Assembly: GCF_964204645.1 (NCBI RefSeq)
Contig: NC_134029.1
Location: 3,109,001-3,173,000, forward strand
Source of the DNA: Tubulanus polymorphus
Lineage: Eukaryota; Nemertea; Palaeonemertea; Tubulaniformes; Tubulanidae
Direction: 5' to 3'
Length of the DNA: 64,000 nucleotides
Of this stretch, positions 24,855-37,415 are shown one piece after another (position 1 is the stretch's first letter; each line of letters begins with the position of its first letter). The translations under genes were made by a program, and so were the position numbers. The notes below the pieces were generated by a model, which did no database searches, was not told the DNA's origin, and was given only the letters and a program-made list of their open reading frames with translations.

Positions 24855-27800
24855 ATGGCTTCTAGTGGGCAAGAAGAAGAAGACACTGCAGTCGGATTTC
24901 TGTATAAAACCATGCGTAAGAGCTGAATTATTGCTCCAAACACATTGCATCTCAATGAACAGTAATTAATTGATAGTTTATGATTATTCTCCCATTAATG
25001 ACTCGATCTGATCTACCTCTCGTAGAGCGGTTTATATACCCGTAGCCTAGTCTGTCAGTTTACCGCTCAGTGGTAACTCAACACAACTGCAACGTCGGAG
25101 TTGTTGTTTATTATTCATTTCGATTCAGGAGAAAGAGATCCGAGTAAACGTCGTGTTAAACCAGTAGCGAAACATTTACAACAAGTTGATTTTGGAGGTC
25201 TAGAAGACAGCGATAATGATAGTGATTTCGAAGTTGATGAAGAAGGTAATGCTGAATCTATCCATAAAATGCTCTTGACTTATTAATTGAATTGTTGAAC
25301 TCTAATCTAAATGTTTGGTCAATTTTTAATAAGGTTTCTGATTTTTTATCATTTTATGAATACATTGATTGTTAATTCAATTGGTAGAAAATGATTGCGT
25401 AAACATCGGTTTTTTTGTAATTTTCAGAGGAAGATGAAACGGTAGCAGATGTTGTTCCGAGAAAATCTCACATATCAAAAAATGACGATGATAACGAAGA
25501 TGAGGAGATGATGGAAGTTGATTCAGATGCTGATGACGAGGAGGGAGAGGATGATGAGGAGGGAGAGGATGGGGATGAGGTCGAAAATGACAATAATGAA
25601 CAAAAATCTGAAAATATGTCATCAGGTAAGAGTTTGATTCCAGATTCAAATTCGACCGATGACTTTTACTCATCTTCATGATTTATGATAATTTGAAATC
25701 AGGAAATGCCAGTGATGATGATGATGACAGTGATCTCGATGATGATAATGATGATGATTCGGATGAAGATGAAAGCGACGATGATTCGGACGAAACATCG
25801 GAAGGTTTATCGTTAGCGGCCGCGTTAGAGAACGCCGAGGATAGCGAGAATGATCTCGATTACGTTCCTCCGACGAAAAAGAATAAAACCTCCACATCTT
25901 CGACGAACGATAAGAAGAAAAAAGACGGCGGAACGACGACGGAGGGCGGCAGAAAAATCAAACCAACAGAACGAGCTGAGTTTATATCCGATAACAGACC
26001 TCGACGTGAAGAGATAAAGGTTAGCGGTGTTCCCTCATTCAGATGACCGCTTAGTTTGATGGTTATAGCTGATAGCTTGTTTCATCTGTAAAATCACTAA
26101 GAAAATATTCTCATCATCAAAATTAAAATCATCAATTCTTATATCCTAGTTTGCTATAACACAAAAGGTTTTCTATTTCGGAGAAAATGTGCATCGACAT
26201 GTCCAAAAACATCTGACTTATAATGCATGGTTTACTGTATAACTGTTATTTGTGCAATATTGTGTCTATGGTTGTAGATCTCTGGTGAAGTGTCACTTAC
26301 CGATGGAATCCGCGGTAAGAAGTTACGTATACTGGTATGTTCGGTATGTTTAGGTGATATCAGCGCTGAAAGTGACGAGATCGTTGAGTGTGACAGCTGT
26401 GGCGTATCCGTACACGAGGGTTGTTATGGTATCAGCGATAGCCAATCGGTAGCGAGTACTGTATCGTCGGCTAGTACTGAACCGTGGTTCTGCGATGCTT
26501 GTAAAGCTGGAATTCGAAACCCAGTAAGTATATTATCACGATATCTGTCTGCATTCCTGTATTCATTCAATGCAAAAGTTCTACAGTGACATCACTGCAG
26601 ACCAACAAATGTCGGACCAATAATGATGGATCTATTGAAAATTCCAAAAATGTATTTTAGCGCTAATCCTGTTTAGAATACATAAATGTATGTGGATGCC
26701 TCTTGATTTAGAAAATTTTAAAAATTTTCATGGGGCAGGGCCCCATACCCTACAAGGGGCTCTGCGTCTACGGCGCTCGCCTTTGAGGAAACCCAATGTA
26801 TGCCATTTTTTCCTGATGTCTGACCGATGATAGAAAAATGAAGCATACGTCACTGTATGATTCTTTTTCGTTACAGCATTGCGAACTCTGTCCAAATTTC
26901 GGCGGAATTTTCAAAGAAACTGATGCTGGAAAGTAAGTCGTCGGTATTCCTAAAGCCTTGATTTAACAGTGTTTGTAGAGAGCCTTTTTTTGCTAACTTT
27001 TGACTTATAATGAAGTTCCGACTTTCGCCTAAGTCTGACTACTAAAAACTATGGATTGAGTCTGATGGATTCTGGTCTAATGTTTGTCTCTTTTATAGAT
27101 GGGTTCATATAGTCTGTGCATTTTACATTCCTGGAGTCGCATTCGTCGATGTTGATAAACTCAGTCCTGTTACATTGTTCGAAATGTCCTACTCTAAATG
27201 GGGAGCTAAGGTATCTATAGTTAATGTATTGAGCACATTTACAGATCAGCCTTATTTGTTAACAATAACCCACAAATCTGTTTATTGCAGGAATGTAGTT
27301 TATGTGAAGATCATAGATTCAGTAGAACAGGTGTTTGTATTGGTTGTGATGCCGGTATGTGTCGAGCTTATTTCCATGTAACCTGGTTAGTATTATTGTT
27401 ATATAGAAGTCTGTCTTTTCGTGCTTTTGTTCGTTTATATCGATGTATCGATCCTGTGTATTCTTTTCAGTGCTCAAAGAGAAGGACTCTTATCCGAAGC
27501 TTCACCGGATGAAGTACGTGTAAATATAATCTGAATGTCACTCGTTAAATGTGCGGCCGATAACGTTAGAACTGAGGGGTGATATTGAGGGTCGTGTAGC
27601 CTAAGACCTAAGAGTCTCGGGTTTAGTGATTCCAACTACTCCACGCTTTATGTCATTTTATACCCGGTAAAATGTTTCTTTCTGTTTTCATTAGGATATT
27701 GCCGATCCATTTTATGCCTACTGCAAACAACACGCCGATAAATTCCTAGTAAAAGCAAAACATAGGAACTATTTAGCTCTACAATCACAGGTTAAGGACA

Positions 27801-30800
27801 AACTAAAACTAGCAGTAGATGAAGACTCCGAACAGGTACTCAATTTCCTCACCAATACCAATACTGAACTATTACAATGTTTCTATGTTGTGTTGCATTT
27901 TATTTTCAAACAGGCAAGATTTCAGAGGAAGTTAGCTCGACATTGTCGCAAATACAACGAAGCAAAGACCAAACGTCCGCTGTGTTGGGGTAGGTGTTCT
28001 TGAAAATCAGGGAAAAGTCGAGGCATTTGAAATTTTGGCGATGAGTGGTGCAAGGAACCTCTTTGTTTAGAAACAGCCCCCACTGAAGAAATCTTATGAT
28101 TAAATCAAGGAATATTTGGGGTCAGGGAAATATCAGGGCATTTTGGATTCCCTGATCTCTAAGAACCCTGACAAACGCTGATGGTCGGTTTTCTGTTATA
28201 GTTCCAACTGAGAAAATGCCCAGATTGTTATCATCGTGTCCATCCGCTGTTCGTCGTCTGCTTAAGAAGGCCGAACTGATGGGAATCAATACTCAGGTCG
28301 AGCATCATGTGACAACGAAAGATATCCGTAAAAAGTGGCATGTCCCAGTTGCATTTAGCGTAGAATACATCAGTTATTTTCTAGGTAAGTTGAAAGCGAT
28401 ATTTTGGTGTGAAAATATTATCGGAATCCATCGTTGTCTTACAAGATTTATGTTTATGAATTTGTTTAGAACGAGACAATCGTATAAAGAATCTCAAAAA
28501 ACATGTGGAAGAAATCATACCTCAAAACGATGTTTACCGCGAACAGGAGACAGAACTCAGACAGAAATATGACAAAGTGAGCTTTAGTTCCAGTGGAATC
28601 GAGGACTGGGATTTGAACCCTAGTGTCGTTTTCCCGAGCAAAATGAATTGGTTGAAATTTCATCATGAATTTTTGTAGATTCATGCGATGGTCACCGATT
28701 TACGCAAAACCAATCAGAAACTGAAGGAAGAAGGAGAAAATCTATGGAAATACCTGTCGACATTGGCCGGGAAAAAACTACCCTTACCTGAAATATTCTC
28801 ACCGAAGAAATCTCCGCTGAAAGTCACAACTACTTCGACTCCCGGCAGTAAAAAGGAACAACCATTATCGCCCCCTATCGGTGTCGTGTTACAACAGTGA
28901 GTAGAAATCTTTCAAAGATTTAGAGGTAATAAATTAATCACGAGCGGAAATGTAATTTTGTCAGTTGATTTTAGTTGCGGAATTTGTCATAAAAGCAGAG
29001 ATCAACATCAAATGGCTCGATGTGATCAGTGTAAGAAATTCTATCATCTCGGCTGTTTAGATCCACCTCTTACACGTATGCCAAAAAAAACCAAACTATG
29101 CGGCTGGTAAGTACATAAACTGTAGGGACTTGGCAGTTGACTGCGGCAAGTGAGGATCCACCAGGTGGCGCTCGTCTATGATGCAAAATCTGTTCTTTAG
29201 TTTCTCAAATCTGACAAACGCCTTAAAGACCAATAAGTTTATCTAAAAGCGTGATTTAACGATTTGATCAAGCTGTCCTTCTGTCCTACGCGCGCCATCT
29301 ATTGGCAAGCAAAAACCTCGTTGAATTCTAGAGCCGGTTCGACAGTTTGCATTCGTTTTAAAGGCAATGTTCAGAATGTACTCCGCGATCCAGCGAAGAG
29401 TCCGAAGATCCCGACGCAAATCCCGATGCGCCGCGAAAACTACGCGAGAAAATCAAAGAACCGCTGAAATTCACGCAGTTCTGCGATGACGTATTGCCGG
29501 TAAGCAGATCGAGGGATTACCCACCTACATACGGTATTATGGTAAGCGTCATTGTTACTATTCACACACGTGATACCATGGTGATGTATATAGAGTGAGT
29601 GATTCTATCAGTTAAAGCACGTTGCGTCCGTCGTCATCAACGGTAACATTGAATATCTGCATGATTCTCCGGTGAATGTGCTCTAGTATTACAGCATGGC
29701 ACCAGCAGCAGCAACTATCATTCATTTATTACTTAGTAGTGTTTGCTTTATTTATTTTACCCCGTTGTACACTGAGGTAAAACATGTACAGTCAAATCCA
29801 CCTCATTCATAGCTGATTAATTCGTATAATCATTTCATAATTTCGTATTTATTTGAGTGAGGATTTGTACAATCATTAGGTAAATAATGTAGTTCTGTCC
29901 CATGTATATTCTAAATTTAATAAAATGTAGCATTAGATATTTTGTATTTCACTTCATTCCTACGATTTCACTCCGGTCGCGAGGGATACGGACTTGACTG
30001 TATTATATGTATTTATGTCGTGCTTTGCTTATATAATCATTCAATTTATTATATATATCCATGGTTTACTATTTAGTGCAATTTTTTTTACGATTTGCTT
30101 TTTGTGATTATTTACTGCTTATTTTACTTTGTTTTGAAGTATTTCGTTGTCGATTTAAACGCATATATGATACCGATAGGTTTTAGAAGATTATGCAGTT
30201 ATTTAGTATAGATAAGTTTAGAATATCTTTCTGTCACCCGGCAAATTGAATTCCGTATTTTGTTTCAGGCCAATTTAAAACCAGAAACTGCTGTCAAATC
30301 GAAGAAAAGACCAAGGAGTAAAAAAGTGAAGAAGTTACCAGAAACAACTGATGAGATTATTCAGAAAAAGGTTTGCCGTAATATCTGACATCAGAACTGA
30401 GTTCTCTGAGCTTGATTGAGTGTAATATTCTATTTTGTAAATATTTCAGGCAATTGTGTCTGCCACACGAGTCGTTCAGTCGATGAAAGAAAGGAGGATG
30501 TTCCCGATGGAATGTGCTACATGTCTCAAACCGGGAGATAACTCAACTGTTGTCAGGTAAGTACACACCCACCACCACCTCGCCTTATGCCAGGCATTTT
30601 CTGAAAACGGAGCATCTGTATTTTATCTCGGGAACAAAATAGCCGTCACATCCAAAATGTCGCCACTCTCGATACCACAAACATTTTGACCGATGTGGCG
30701 CCGTTAAATATGGTTTTAGGAGCCATTTCATATAGTTCATACTGGTACGAATCCACAGGAGGAGGAGGTCAAACTTCTTTCTATGGAAGCGATGCATAGA

Positions 30801-32287
30801 ATCGGCAAGATTTCACAAACTTTCTATTCTACCTTTCGATTTATGAATTCAGCTGTTCTTATGTTTATAGATGTGACGAGTGTACGTTGTGTTATCACTT
30901 CGAATGTTTGGATCCGCCGTTAAAGAAGACTCCGAAGCGTCGTGGATATTCGTGGCATTGTGAGGCGTGTGACCCTACACAACTAGAAAGCGTAAGCGTT
31001 ATTGCCCATATTCGATCACGAGAGCTGTCAAACATAGTGAAATATCATAAAAGGCAGTCAGTGTAGATGCACTATAGCGGCTTGCCCATTAAATAATATA
31101 CTGAGGTGGAATTTTCCAAGATTTTAAAATTATCCGCGGCATTATGGTCACGACTTAAAGGGTTAAGGCACTTTAATGTCAAAATGGACACAATTTGGTC
31201 CCAAAAATTTCCTACCTGATTTCCCTCAAGAATTGGTACGACTTCGAGATCATGTCCCTAGAATTTGAAGCGTATTTAATCAACAGTTGATTGCTAAATG
31301 CTCTTTTCGTTTCAGGATTATTTTGAATCGGAGGACGAACAGGACGACACGAGTGCTGACCCGAACGTACGATTCAAGATTAAAAAACGCAAACATTCGA
31401 GCAGCGATGACGAGGAGGATTCCGACGAGGAAAGTGAGAATGAAGAGGAAAGCGTTAAGAGCGGCGAGAGGGGCGGAGCTTCAGTTAGAAAACCAACCGC
31501 TAAAACCACAGCAACGAAAAAGGACAATAGTAAATCTCAGAAAACCGTGGCAAATAGAACTTTAACTAAGAACAATGCGACATCAGCAGCTACGAAAAAA
31601 AAACCATCTGCTAAAACTAGTAGTTCTGCTAAACAACAAGAGGGGGCGACTGCAACTAAATCGACATCAGCTAAATCGACATCGAAAACAGCCGGAAAAT
31701 CAACAGCAGCAATGACGAGTAAAACTAATGGAAAAACCACTGCACAATCAAAAACACCAACTAAAGATAATCCCAAAACAATTCAGAATAAAACTAATAA
31801 AACAGGCAAAATAACAACTCCTAAAACTACCCCAACTGGGACTGGGAAAACTACCCCAACTGGGACTGGGAAAACTACCCCAACAGGCACTGGGAAAACT
31901 ACCCCAACAGGCACTGGGAAAACTACTCCAACAGGAGCTGGGAAAACTCCCCCAACAGGGGCTGGGAAAACTACCCCAACAGGGGCTGGGAAAACTACCC
32001 CAACAGGGGCTGGGAAAACTACCCCAACAGGGGCTGGGAAAGCTTCTCAAACAGGGACTGGGAAAACTGCTCCAACAGGAGCTGGAAAATCACAAGGGAA
32101 AGCAGCTACCACTGCAACTGGAAAATCTACTCCGGTTGCAAAAACCCCTCCAGCAGGTGGGAAATCCCCTACTGGAAAGTCTGTACCTAAGTCACTACAG
32201 GGTAAAGATTCTCAGGGTTCTACGGGGTCTAAAGGTTCGGGTAAGGGTAATGGGTCAACTAATAACAAAAATGCCAAGAATAAATAA
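24855..32287 (+). CDS. PHF14: PHD finger protein 14
   Basis: Chromatin reader; in vertebrates PHF14 binds histone H3 and represses genes such as the PDGF receptor. Twenty exons: 24855-24915, 25129-25245, 25428-25625, 25703-26019, 26278-26523, 26877-26932, 27099-27210, 27291-27385, 27471-27513, 27695-27835, 27914-27989, 28202-28384, 28470-28576, 28679-28896, 28975-29106, 29364-29499, 30269-30370, 30450-30556, 30871-30991, 31316-32287; 1179 codons plus TAA. The N-terminus has RRVKPVA and very acidic D/E tracts (to about residue 215). A PHD-zinc knuckle-PHD module starts CSVC at about 252 and runs to about 430. A helical stretch follows, then PHD3 (CGICHKSRDQHQ, about 657-715) and PHD4 (CATCLKPGDN to WHCEAC, about 804-855). 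The last exon adds a lineage-specific basic tail of about 320 residues with eleven 8-residue repeats. The human protein is about 890-950 residues and lacks this tail. The start ATG opens MASSGQEEED and is followed by FLYKTM, typical of invertebrate orthologues. Confidence 0.94.
28590..28650 (-). repeat. tRNA-derived SINE-like fragment in a PHF14 intron
   Basis: The minus strand reads GGGTTCAAATCCCAGTCC, a strong pol III B box, inside the intron between exons 28470-28576 and 28679-28896. No paired A box is clear, so this is a fragment. Confidence 0.4.
29158..29172 (+). promoter_or_regulatory. CTCF-like motif in a PHF14 intron
   Basis: CCACCAGGTGGCGCT matches the CTCF core well. An oppositely oriented AGATGGCGC core lies 120 bp away at 29292-29300. 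Motif evidence only. Confidence 0.35.
29292..29300 (-). promoter_or_regulatory. CTCF-like core, facing the one at 29158
   Basis: GCGCCATCT on the plus strand is AGATGGCGC on the minus strand. With 29158-29172 it forms a pair of inward-facing cores in one PHF14 intron. Confidence 0.3.
29500..30268. other. AT-rich PHF14 intron
   Basis: 769 bp between exons 29364-29499 and 30269-30370, strongly AT-rich, containing an AATAAAATG motif near 29920. That motif could allow premature polyadenylation giving a form without PHD4 and the basic tail; there is no further support. Confidence 0.4.
31832..32095 (+). repeat. 24-bp coding minisatellite in the last PHF14 exon, 11 copies
   Basis: 264 bp, exactly 11 units of 24 bp encoding PTG(T/A)GKTT with changes in the last copies (GKAS, GKTA, GKSQ). 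It adds regularly spaced lysines and TP sites, giving a histone-H1-like basic tail at about residues 1029-1116. The reading frame is kept across all copies. Reverse-strand and other-frame openings here are shadows. Confidence 0.95.
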
Positions 32288-32945
32288 TTAACAATAGTTT
32301 ATTTATTGTATGTAAAAATTTTTTATTATACCTTGGTTCACTGATCTCTTTGTTTTTTAATATTAGAAAGTTTTGTTAAATACACGGTAATAGCAACTAG
32401 TTAAACCTGAGAGTCGAAAACCATAGTTAATGTTTCAAATCAATCGATAAGAAGTCAATAAGTATTATCGATGCAAGACGTGACATTTTGCAAAAAGACA
32501 ATAGCCAGTTTTATTTGAGTGTGGGTGATTCCATGTTGTTTCTTCTGAGATCTCTTTGTGAAGTATGAATCTTATGATTGTATTTAAAGAATGCTGGTAA
32601 CCGTAACTCAAAAGCTATGAAAATATATGTAATAGTGTTAATATATGCATTTAATTCTTGCATTTGTAAACTGTAGACAAACGTTTTTAGTTTTTCTACG
32701 TCTGTGAATGTCTGATGTCTGTAGTCTATAATGTGTCTATAAATACATGTGCTTCCAAAATTAATTTGGATATTTCTATATCATAATTCAGTGCGTTTAT
32801 TTTTAGAATTTATTTCTAATAAGGATTTCAGTAATTTTGAGGATCTTTTGACCAGTCATGGCTGCAAATGGGGGACGCAGGTGCGTGATAAGATATTGAT
32901 TTATTTCCTGACAGATATACGCTATTTTCATGCTATTTTAACGCG

Positions 32946-33100
32946 GAACGTGGTGGCCTAGCGGCATTCTTGTAAACTAATGTCACTCGACATCCTTAAC
33001 CAGTCCAACCTTCGAATAGACTGGTTGCCTGTCCACAGTAGTTCACAGAAATTACGCCAGGTGACCGTACGGTGCTGCCACCAAGTTGAATGAAAATCGT
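32946..33100 (+). repeat. tRNA-derived SINE-like element, family A, just upstream of LRRC59
   Basis: A head with GTGGCCTAGCGGC (A-box like), a degenerate B box around CCTTCGAATAG, then AGTTCACAGAAATTACGCCA and GGTGACCGTACGGTGCTGCC, shared with the minus-strand copy at 24145-24410. It ends about 125 bp before the LRRC59 ATG, so it lies in that gene's promoter or 5' UTR. Confidence 0.6.
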
Positions 33101-33225
33101 TTCTCAAATATGACGTCAAATTGGGAAATCCGGAAGTCCACGTAGCACTACACTTCATGAACTTCATGTCATATTTATCGTCTCGAACTCTTTCTTTCAT
33201 CTGAAATATTACAAAAATTTATAAG

Positions 33226-34908
33226 ATGCCGAGCAAAAAAGAAAGTCTGAGAGATAAACTTGAGGATAACGTTCTGGACCTGAGTTTGAATGAGCTGTCC
33301 GTTGTTCCAGTGAAGGAAATAGTGAGTAGACGTCGATCGGATGATGATGATTGATGATGATGATGAGGATACCGGTTCGGCCGGGTTAGGTTGAAGATGT
33401 AGAGTAGGCGTAGCGTAGGTGTACTAGTCTACGAGTACAGTTACAAAGTTACCAGTGCAGATTAAGAAAAACAATGATTTTTGTTCACTGCATGTAATAA
33501 TATATTTTTTAGGCTGCTCTAAAACAAGGGACTCATCTAGATCTATCATGCAACCTCATCACATCATTACCAGTAAGTATCTATTACTTAATAGTAATCT
33601 AATCAAATTCAGCAAATCCTTGAACTTATCAATCCTCTTCTTGATTGAATAGTCTATTCTTGTATTTTTGAGTACATTGGCATTGTCTTTTTCAGGACTC
33701 ATTTTGCGAATTAACGCATTTAGTGAAACTAGACTTGAGTAAGAATCAGTTAGTGTCGTTACCACAAGCATTTGGAAACTTGCGAAATTTGCGCCGCGTC
33801 GACTTGTCGGGAAATAACTTAGTGACTCTACCTGTTGGGCTGGGACACTTTAAGAGTCTACAATGGTTAGATTTGAAGGGTAATCCTCTAGATGAACGTT
33901 TACAGCGTGTTGCTGGACTCTGTCTCGACGAAACTCAATGTAAATCATGTGCCAAAAGAGTAAGTATTATCTCTATTCGAATCTGCGTGACTCCATACTT
34001 CATCGCATAGACCAGCCTACCTCTGCAGTAGTTTTAAGCACAAATGACAATAATTTAACTTTGAAAAGAGTATTTTATTTGAAAATGAGTTACTTCATTC
34101 GGATTTTGAGAGTATTTTAATAAGTGTTAAGTTACATCAAAATGCTCTTTTTCCTTGAAAGATGGTTGCATTTATGAAAGAAGTTCTGTCGGAACAAGAG
34201 AGAAAACGTCAAATTCAGTTGAAAGAAGATCGGGGTAAAAATCATTGAATTCTGGGCGCCAAAAACTCTTTACGGTTGACTTCTTGTAGTTTGATTATTA
34301 TTTCTGTATGCAGCGAAAGAAGCGGAAAAAAAGGCGGAATTAGAACGAGAAAGAGAATTGAGAAAGAAAGAAAAATTGGCAGAGAAAGAAAAGAGACGTG
34401 TAGAATATTTAGAGAAACAGCAAGAAATAGCAGCGCGTCAAAAACAAGTTTTCAAATCAAACGGTATTTTATTAGCTATTTATAGTTCATGATTTGTTAG
34501 ATGACCAGACCTGTATTTTCAACTATATCTATCCATTCAGGTGAAAATAATGTGACAGGGCATGGTGATAAGAATAATGCTAAAACGGATAAGAAAGGTA
34601 CTGTTTCTTAATGCGAGGGGATCATTCATTTATTATGTTCACACGTTGGGGGAGGGGTGATGTCCGATGCGTACAAGTGGAGGGGTCAAATATTTTGTTC
34701 GTACGCTAATAAGTCCCTAGATGAAATACATTTTTCGTGGTTTATATCAAAATATTCATGATTTTCTATATATTTATCTTCAGATGGATTGTCGTGTAAA
34801 GGTTTTATTGTATCCCTCCTTGTACTACTCATAGCTGTCGCGATAGGGCTATGCGTTTATCTAGTCTCAAAAGATGGAAATATGCCGTGGAAAGAGTATC
34901 TAAAATGA
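33226..34908 (+). CDS. LRRC59: Leucine-rich repeat-containing protein 59 (ER tail-anchored)
   Basis: An ER and nuclear-envelope membrane protein; the vertebrate protein binds ribosomes and assists nuclear import of FGF1. Seven exons: 33226-33321, 33513-33572, 33696-33959, 34162-34234, 34314-34463, 34541-34597, 34784-34908; 274 codons plus TGA (human 307). The start [20 protein letters not shown] matches the family. Leucine-rich repeats occupy about residues 15-130 ([34 protein letters not shown]), followed by [11 protein letters not shown] charged K/E coiled-coil spans about residues 140-215. A hydrophobic segment at about 241-262 ([20 protein letters not shown]) leaves 13 residues on the lumenal side. 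AATAAA lies 44 bp after the stop. It starts 0.94 kb after PHF14 on the same strand. Confidence 0.94.
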
Positions 34909-34951
34909 GTGAATAAATACACCATCTATCTACTTATGCACTTCTATTTAA

Positions 34952-34957
34952 AATAAA
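34952..34957 (+). terminator. Polyadenylation signal of LRRC59
   Basis: AATAAA 44 bp downstream of the stop codon, in an AT-rich context. Confidence 0.6.
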
Positions 34958-35034
34958 GTATTTATGTTTTAAAAATTTGTCATTTGTCATCGATTATAAA
35001 ACTTTGTCTTTATCCAGTTTAGTCCTTGGCTTAT

Positions 35035-35170
35035 TTATCGTCGTTTCCAAAGACGAACAACCCTATTGGATTGTTGGTTTAACCCCGCACCAGGACAGTC
35101 TTTGAAGTGATGCCCTCGCACCGTAAGCAGCCAGTGGGACTATAAGTTCGAGCCAATCCAACACTAGGTC
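35035..35170. repeat. SINE-like repeat, family B copy 1
   Basis: Contains GTAAGCAGCCAGTGGGACTA followed by TAAGTTCGAGCC. The same GTAAGCAGCCAG and a CTCGAACC motif occur at 52565-52710. The limits are approximate and the orientation uncertain. Confidence 0.45.
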
Positions 35171-37288
35171 TTCATCAACTGGAGAACTGTGTGTCATCAT
35201 TACACAATCCAATTAACCTTAGAACGGCATACAAGAAAATAAGTGAGGAAGCAAAAATGAATAACAAATACAACCAATTTTTCATATGAAAAAATTCACA
35301 CATTTCTGTGTCCAATTTTACTTGTGGCCAAAGACAAGAGACTGACAAATATATGTCCGTCATTGAATACACAAGAGCCCAGTTTAATACAAAGCGAGGG
35401 AAATATGTATATATTTTTAACTTAACAATATATATATATATGTATATATGCAGTTTTAACTTTTGCCTTGGAAATACGCTATCATTGACAACTCGTACCA
35501 TATCCCTTAAAATACCGGGTGGTTTTCATTTTTGCTCAGTTTTGATGCAACCGCATGAATACTATTTTCAAGCTTTTGAAATACAATAATCTACTGTTTA
35601 ATTAGATAAAAACATCGATAAACCATGCACTTCTGGATCTGGATATATTAATAATATAATAATAATGATAATATGGTACAACCAGTCAATAGCGGATGAA
35701 GTACATACTATAACTAACTATACGTTTATTGCTTAAAAACACAAAAAATAAATTATGCTTGCTACCGGGTGCTAATATCTTATCTCTGTTTAAACAAAAA
35801 CCATAGGACAAAGTTTTCCAATGCTTTCATTTATATTTGGAATATCATCTGCAATTGCTGAAAAACCAATGGTATTCTTCATCCATAAGCAAACATGATT
35901 CTTGACCCAAATAAATTGAGGCATTTCACTTCAAATACATATCTGATTTCTTCTTTCTACCCCATTAACCTCAAAAAATATAATCCAATTGAGGAAGGCC
36001 TCCCCAATTAGGGAGTCAATTGCTCGTAATGTAACAATTATAATACCGTAATCAGTGGAAAAAATCAGTGGTAATCTCACTCACAATATCAATGAATGCT
36101 TTAAGCAATTATTGCACAGCGAAATCAAAGAAAAACTTAGTGAATCTGATATATCATAAATGCCTTCATAAATATGGCATCAGAGTTCATGAAATTCAAG
36201 AGAAATACACTTGGAACTCGACCAGTAACTAATGTTTCATTCAGTTTGTCTACAATCTGTAAATTTTCAAACGAATCGAAGAGAAAACTGTATGAAGAAT
36301 ATTCACAAAATTTTACCAAATACAGTATGGATTATTGAAGCAATTGGGAATGGATATTTCTCGTGAGACAGACAATTTACTGGCTCAGTCTGTACTGAGT
36401 GGATAACTCTTCGAGAACTCGCGATCGCTTTGTCAATGAAACAGATTATGTCAAAAACTGAGGAACAAAAACAATTCGCAGGAAATATTTCATGAAACCA
36501 TGAACTCAAGACACAGTTCACAACACAAAGACTTTTTATCCTCAAAATATTTGTAAGATACGTTTACGTATAAACACCAAAAAAAAAAACAAACAAACCC
36601 TAAATTAACAAACACAGACAATCGATGAGAATAAATGGTTCTATAATCAATGAAAATAGATGGTGGGCATTGTGTTCAAATCAATAAATATATAATAGTT
36701 AATAAATAATAATAATAAGCTAAATCCAACAAGATGGTTTGATTACAAGTGTCAGGAACAATGAAAACATTCCCTCACGCACTTTAACTCGGACAAGTGA
36801 AACAAATATATGAATAAATGGTAATGTCAACAATAATTCGGAAGAATCAATTGAAGTTGATAGCCGCAAATACCGTAGTATGATATCGAACAAATCAAGA
36901 GGGTTTCATTTGAAATTGGTTTCAAGAGTGCCATCGTTACTGGTTATTTAATTGATGAAAACAGAACAATGATCTAAATAGAAAATTGAGAAAATCAATT
37001 TTTGAAAGACATGCAAATGCAAGACAGGAAATATTACTATTCAACTAGCTGTGTGGTTGTAACACAAGTGAAGTGAAATGCTAACTGCGTTCATACAGAA
37101 GAACAATAGATTGAAGTTACAGCGTCTACTTTTGAAATGGAATCAGATCTATAATGTACAGACTAGACAATTCACTGGAATGTCACAGTGCAGTTCGACA
37201 TTCATTATACTTAAAGAAAAATTCATTTTGAAGAAGTATCTCTGATGAATATTTCTCTCTAAATGAAGAAAACCTTGTTCCATATTCA

Positions 37289-37415
37289 GGACCCAGTTCT
37301 ACAGTTAAGAAAATTGGCTCTCGAGTTAAGATTTTGAGTCGAGGATTCTGACTCCTGATCCTGAAATAAGTTCATTTTCAAATGGAATTTCAATATTGCA
37401 CTGTGGAACTGGTTC
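37289..37415. mobile_element. Short fold-back element (MITE-like), family 1 copy B
   Basis: Begins GGACCCAGTTCTACAGTTAAG and ends CTGTGGAACTGGTTC. It has the same inverted termini and internal GAGTTAAGATTTTGAGTC as the copy at 15725-15829, with more divergence in the middle. Confidence 0.65.

Noticed and set aside
31318-32050. Minus-strand open frames opposite the PHF14 last exon (FPSPCWGS repeat)
   Set aside because: Antisense shadows of the 24-bp coding repeat and acidic region.
31825-32095. GTGKT repeats in PHF14 as P-loop (Walker A) motifs
   Set aside because: The required G/A four residues before GK(S/T) is absent and there is no ATPase fold; it is a repeat.
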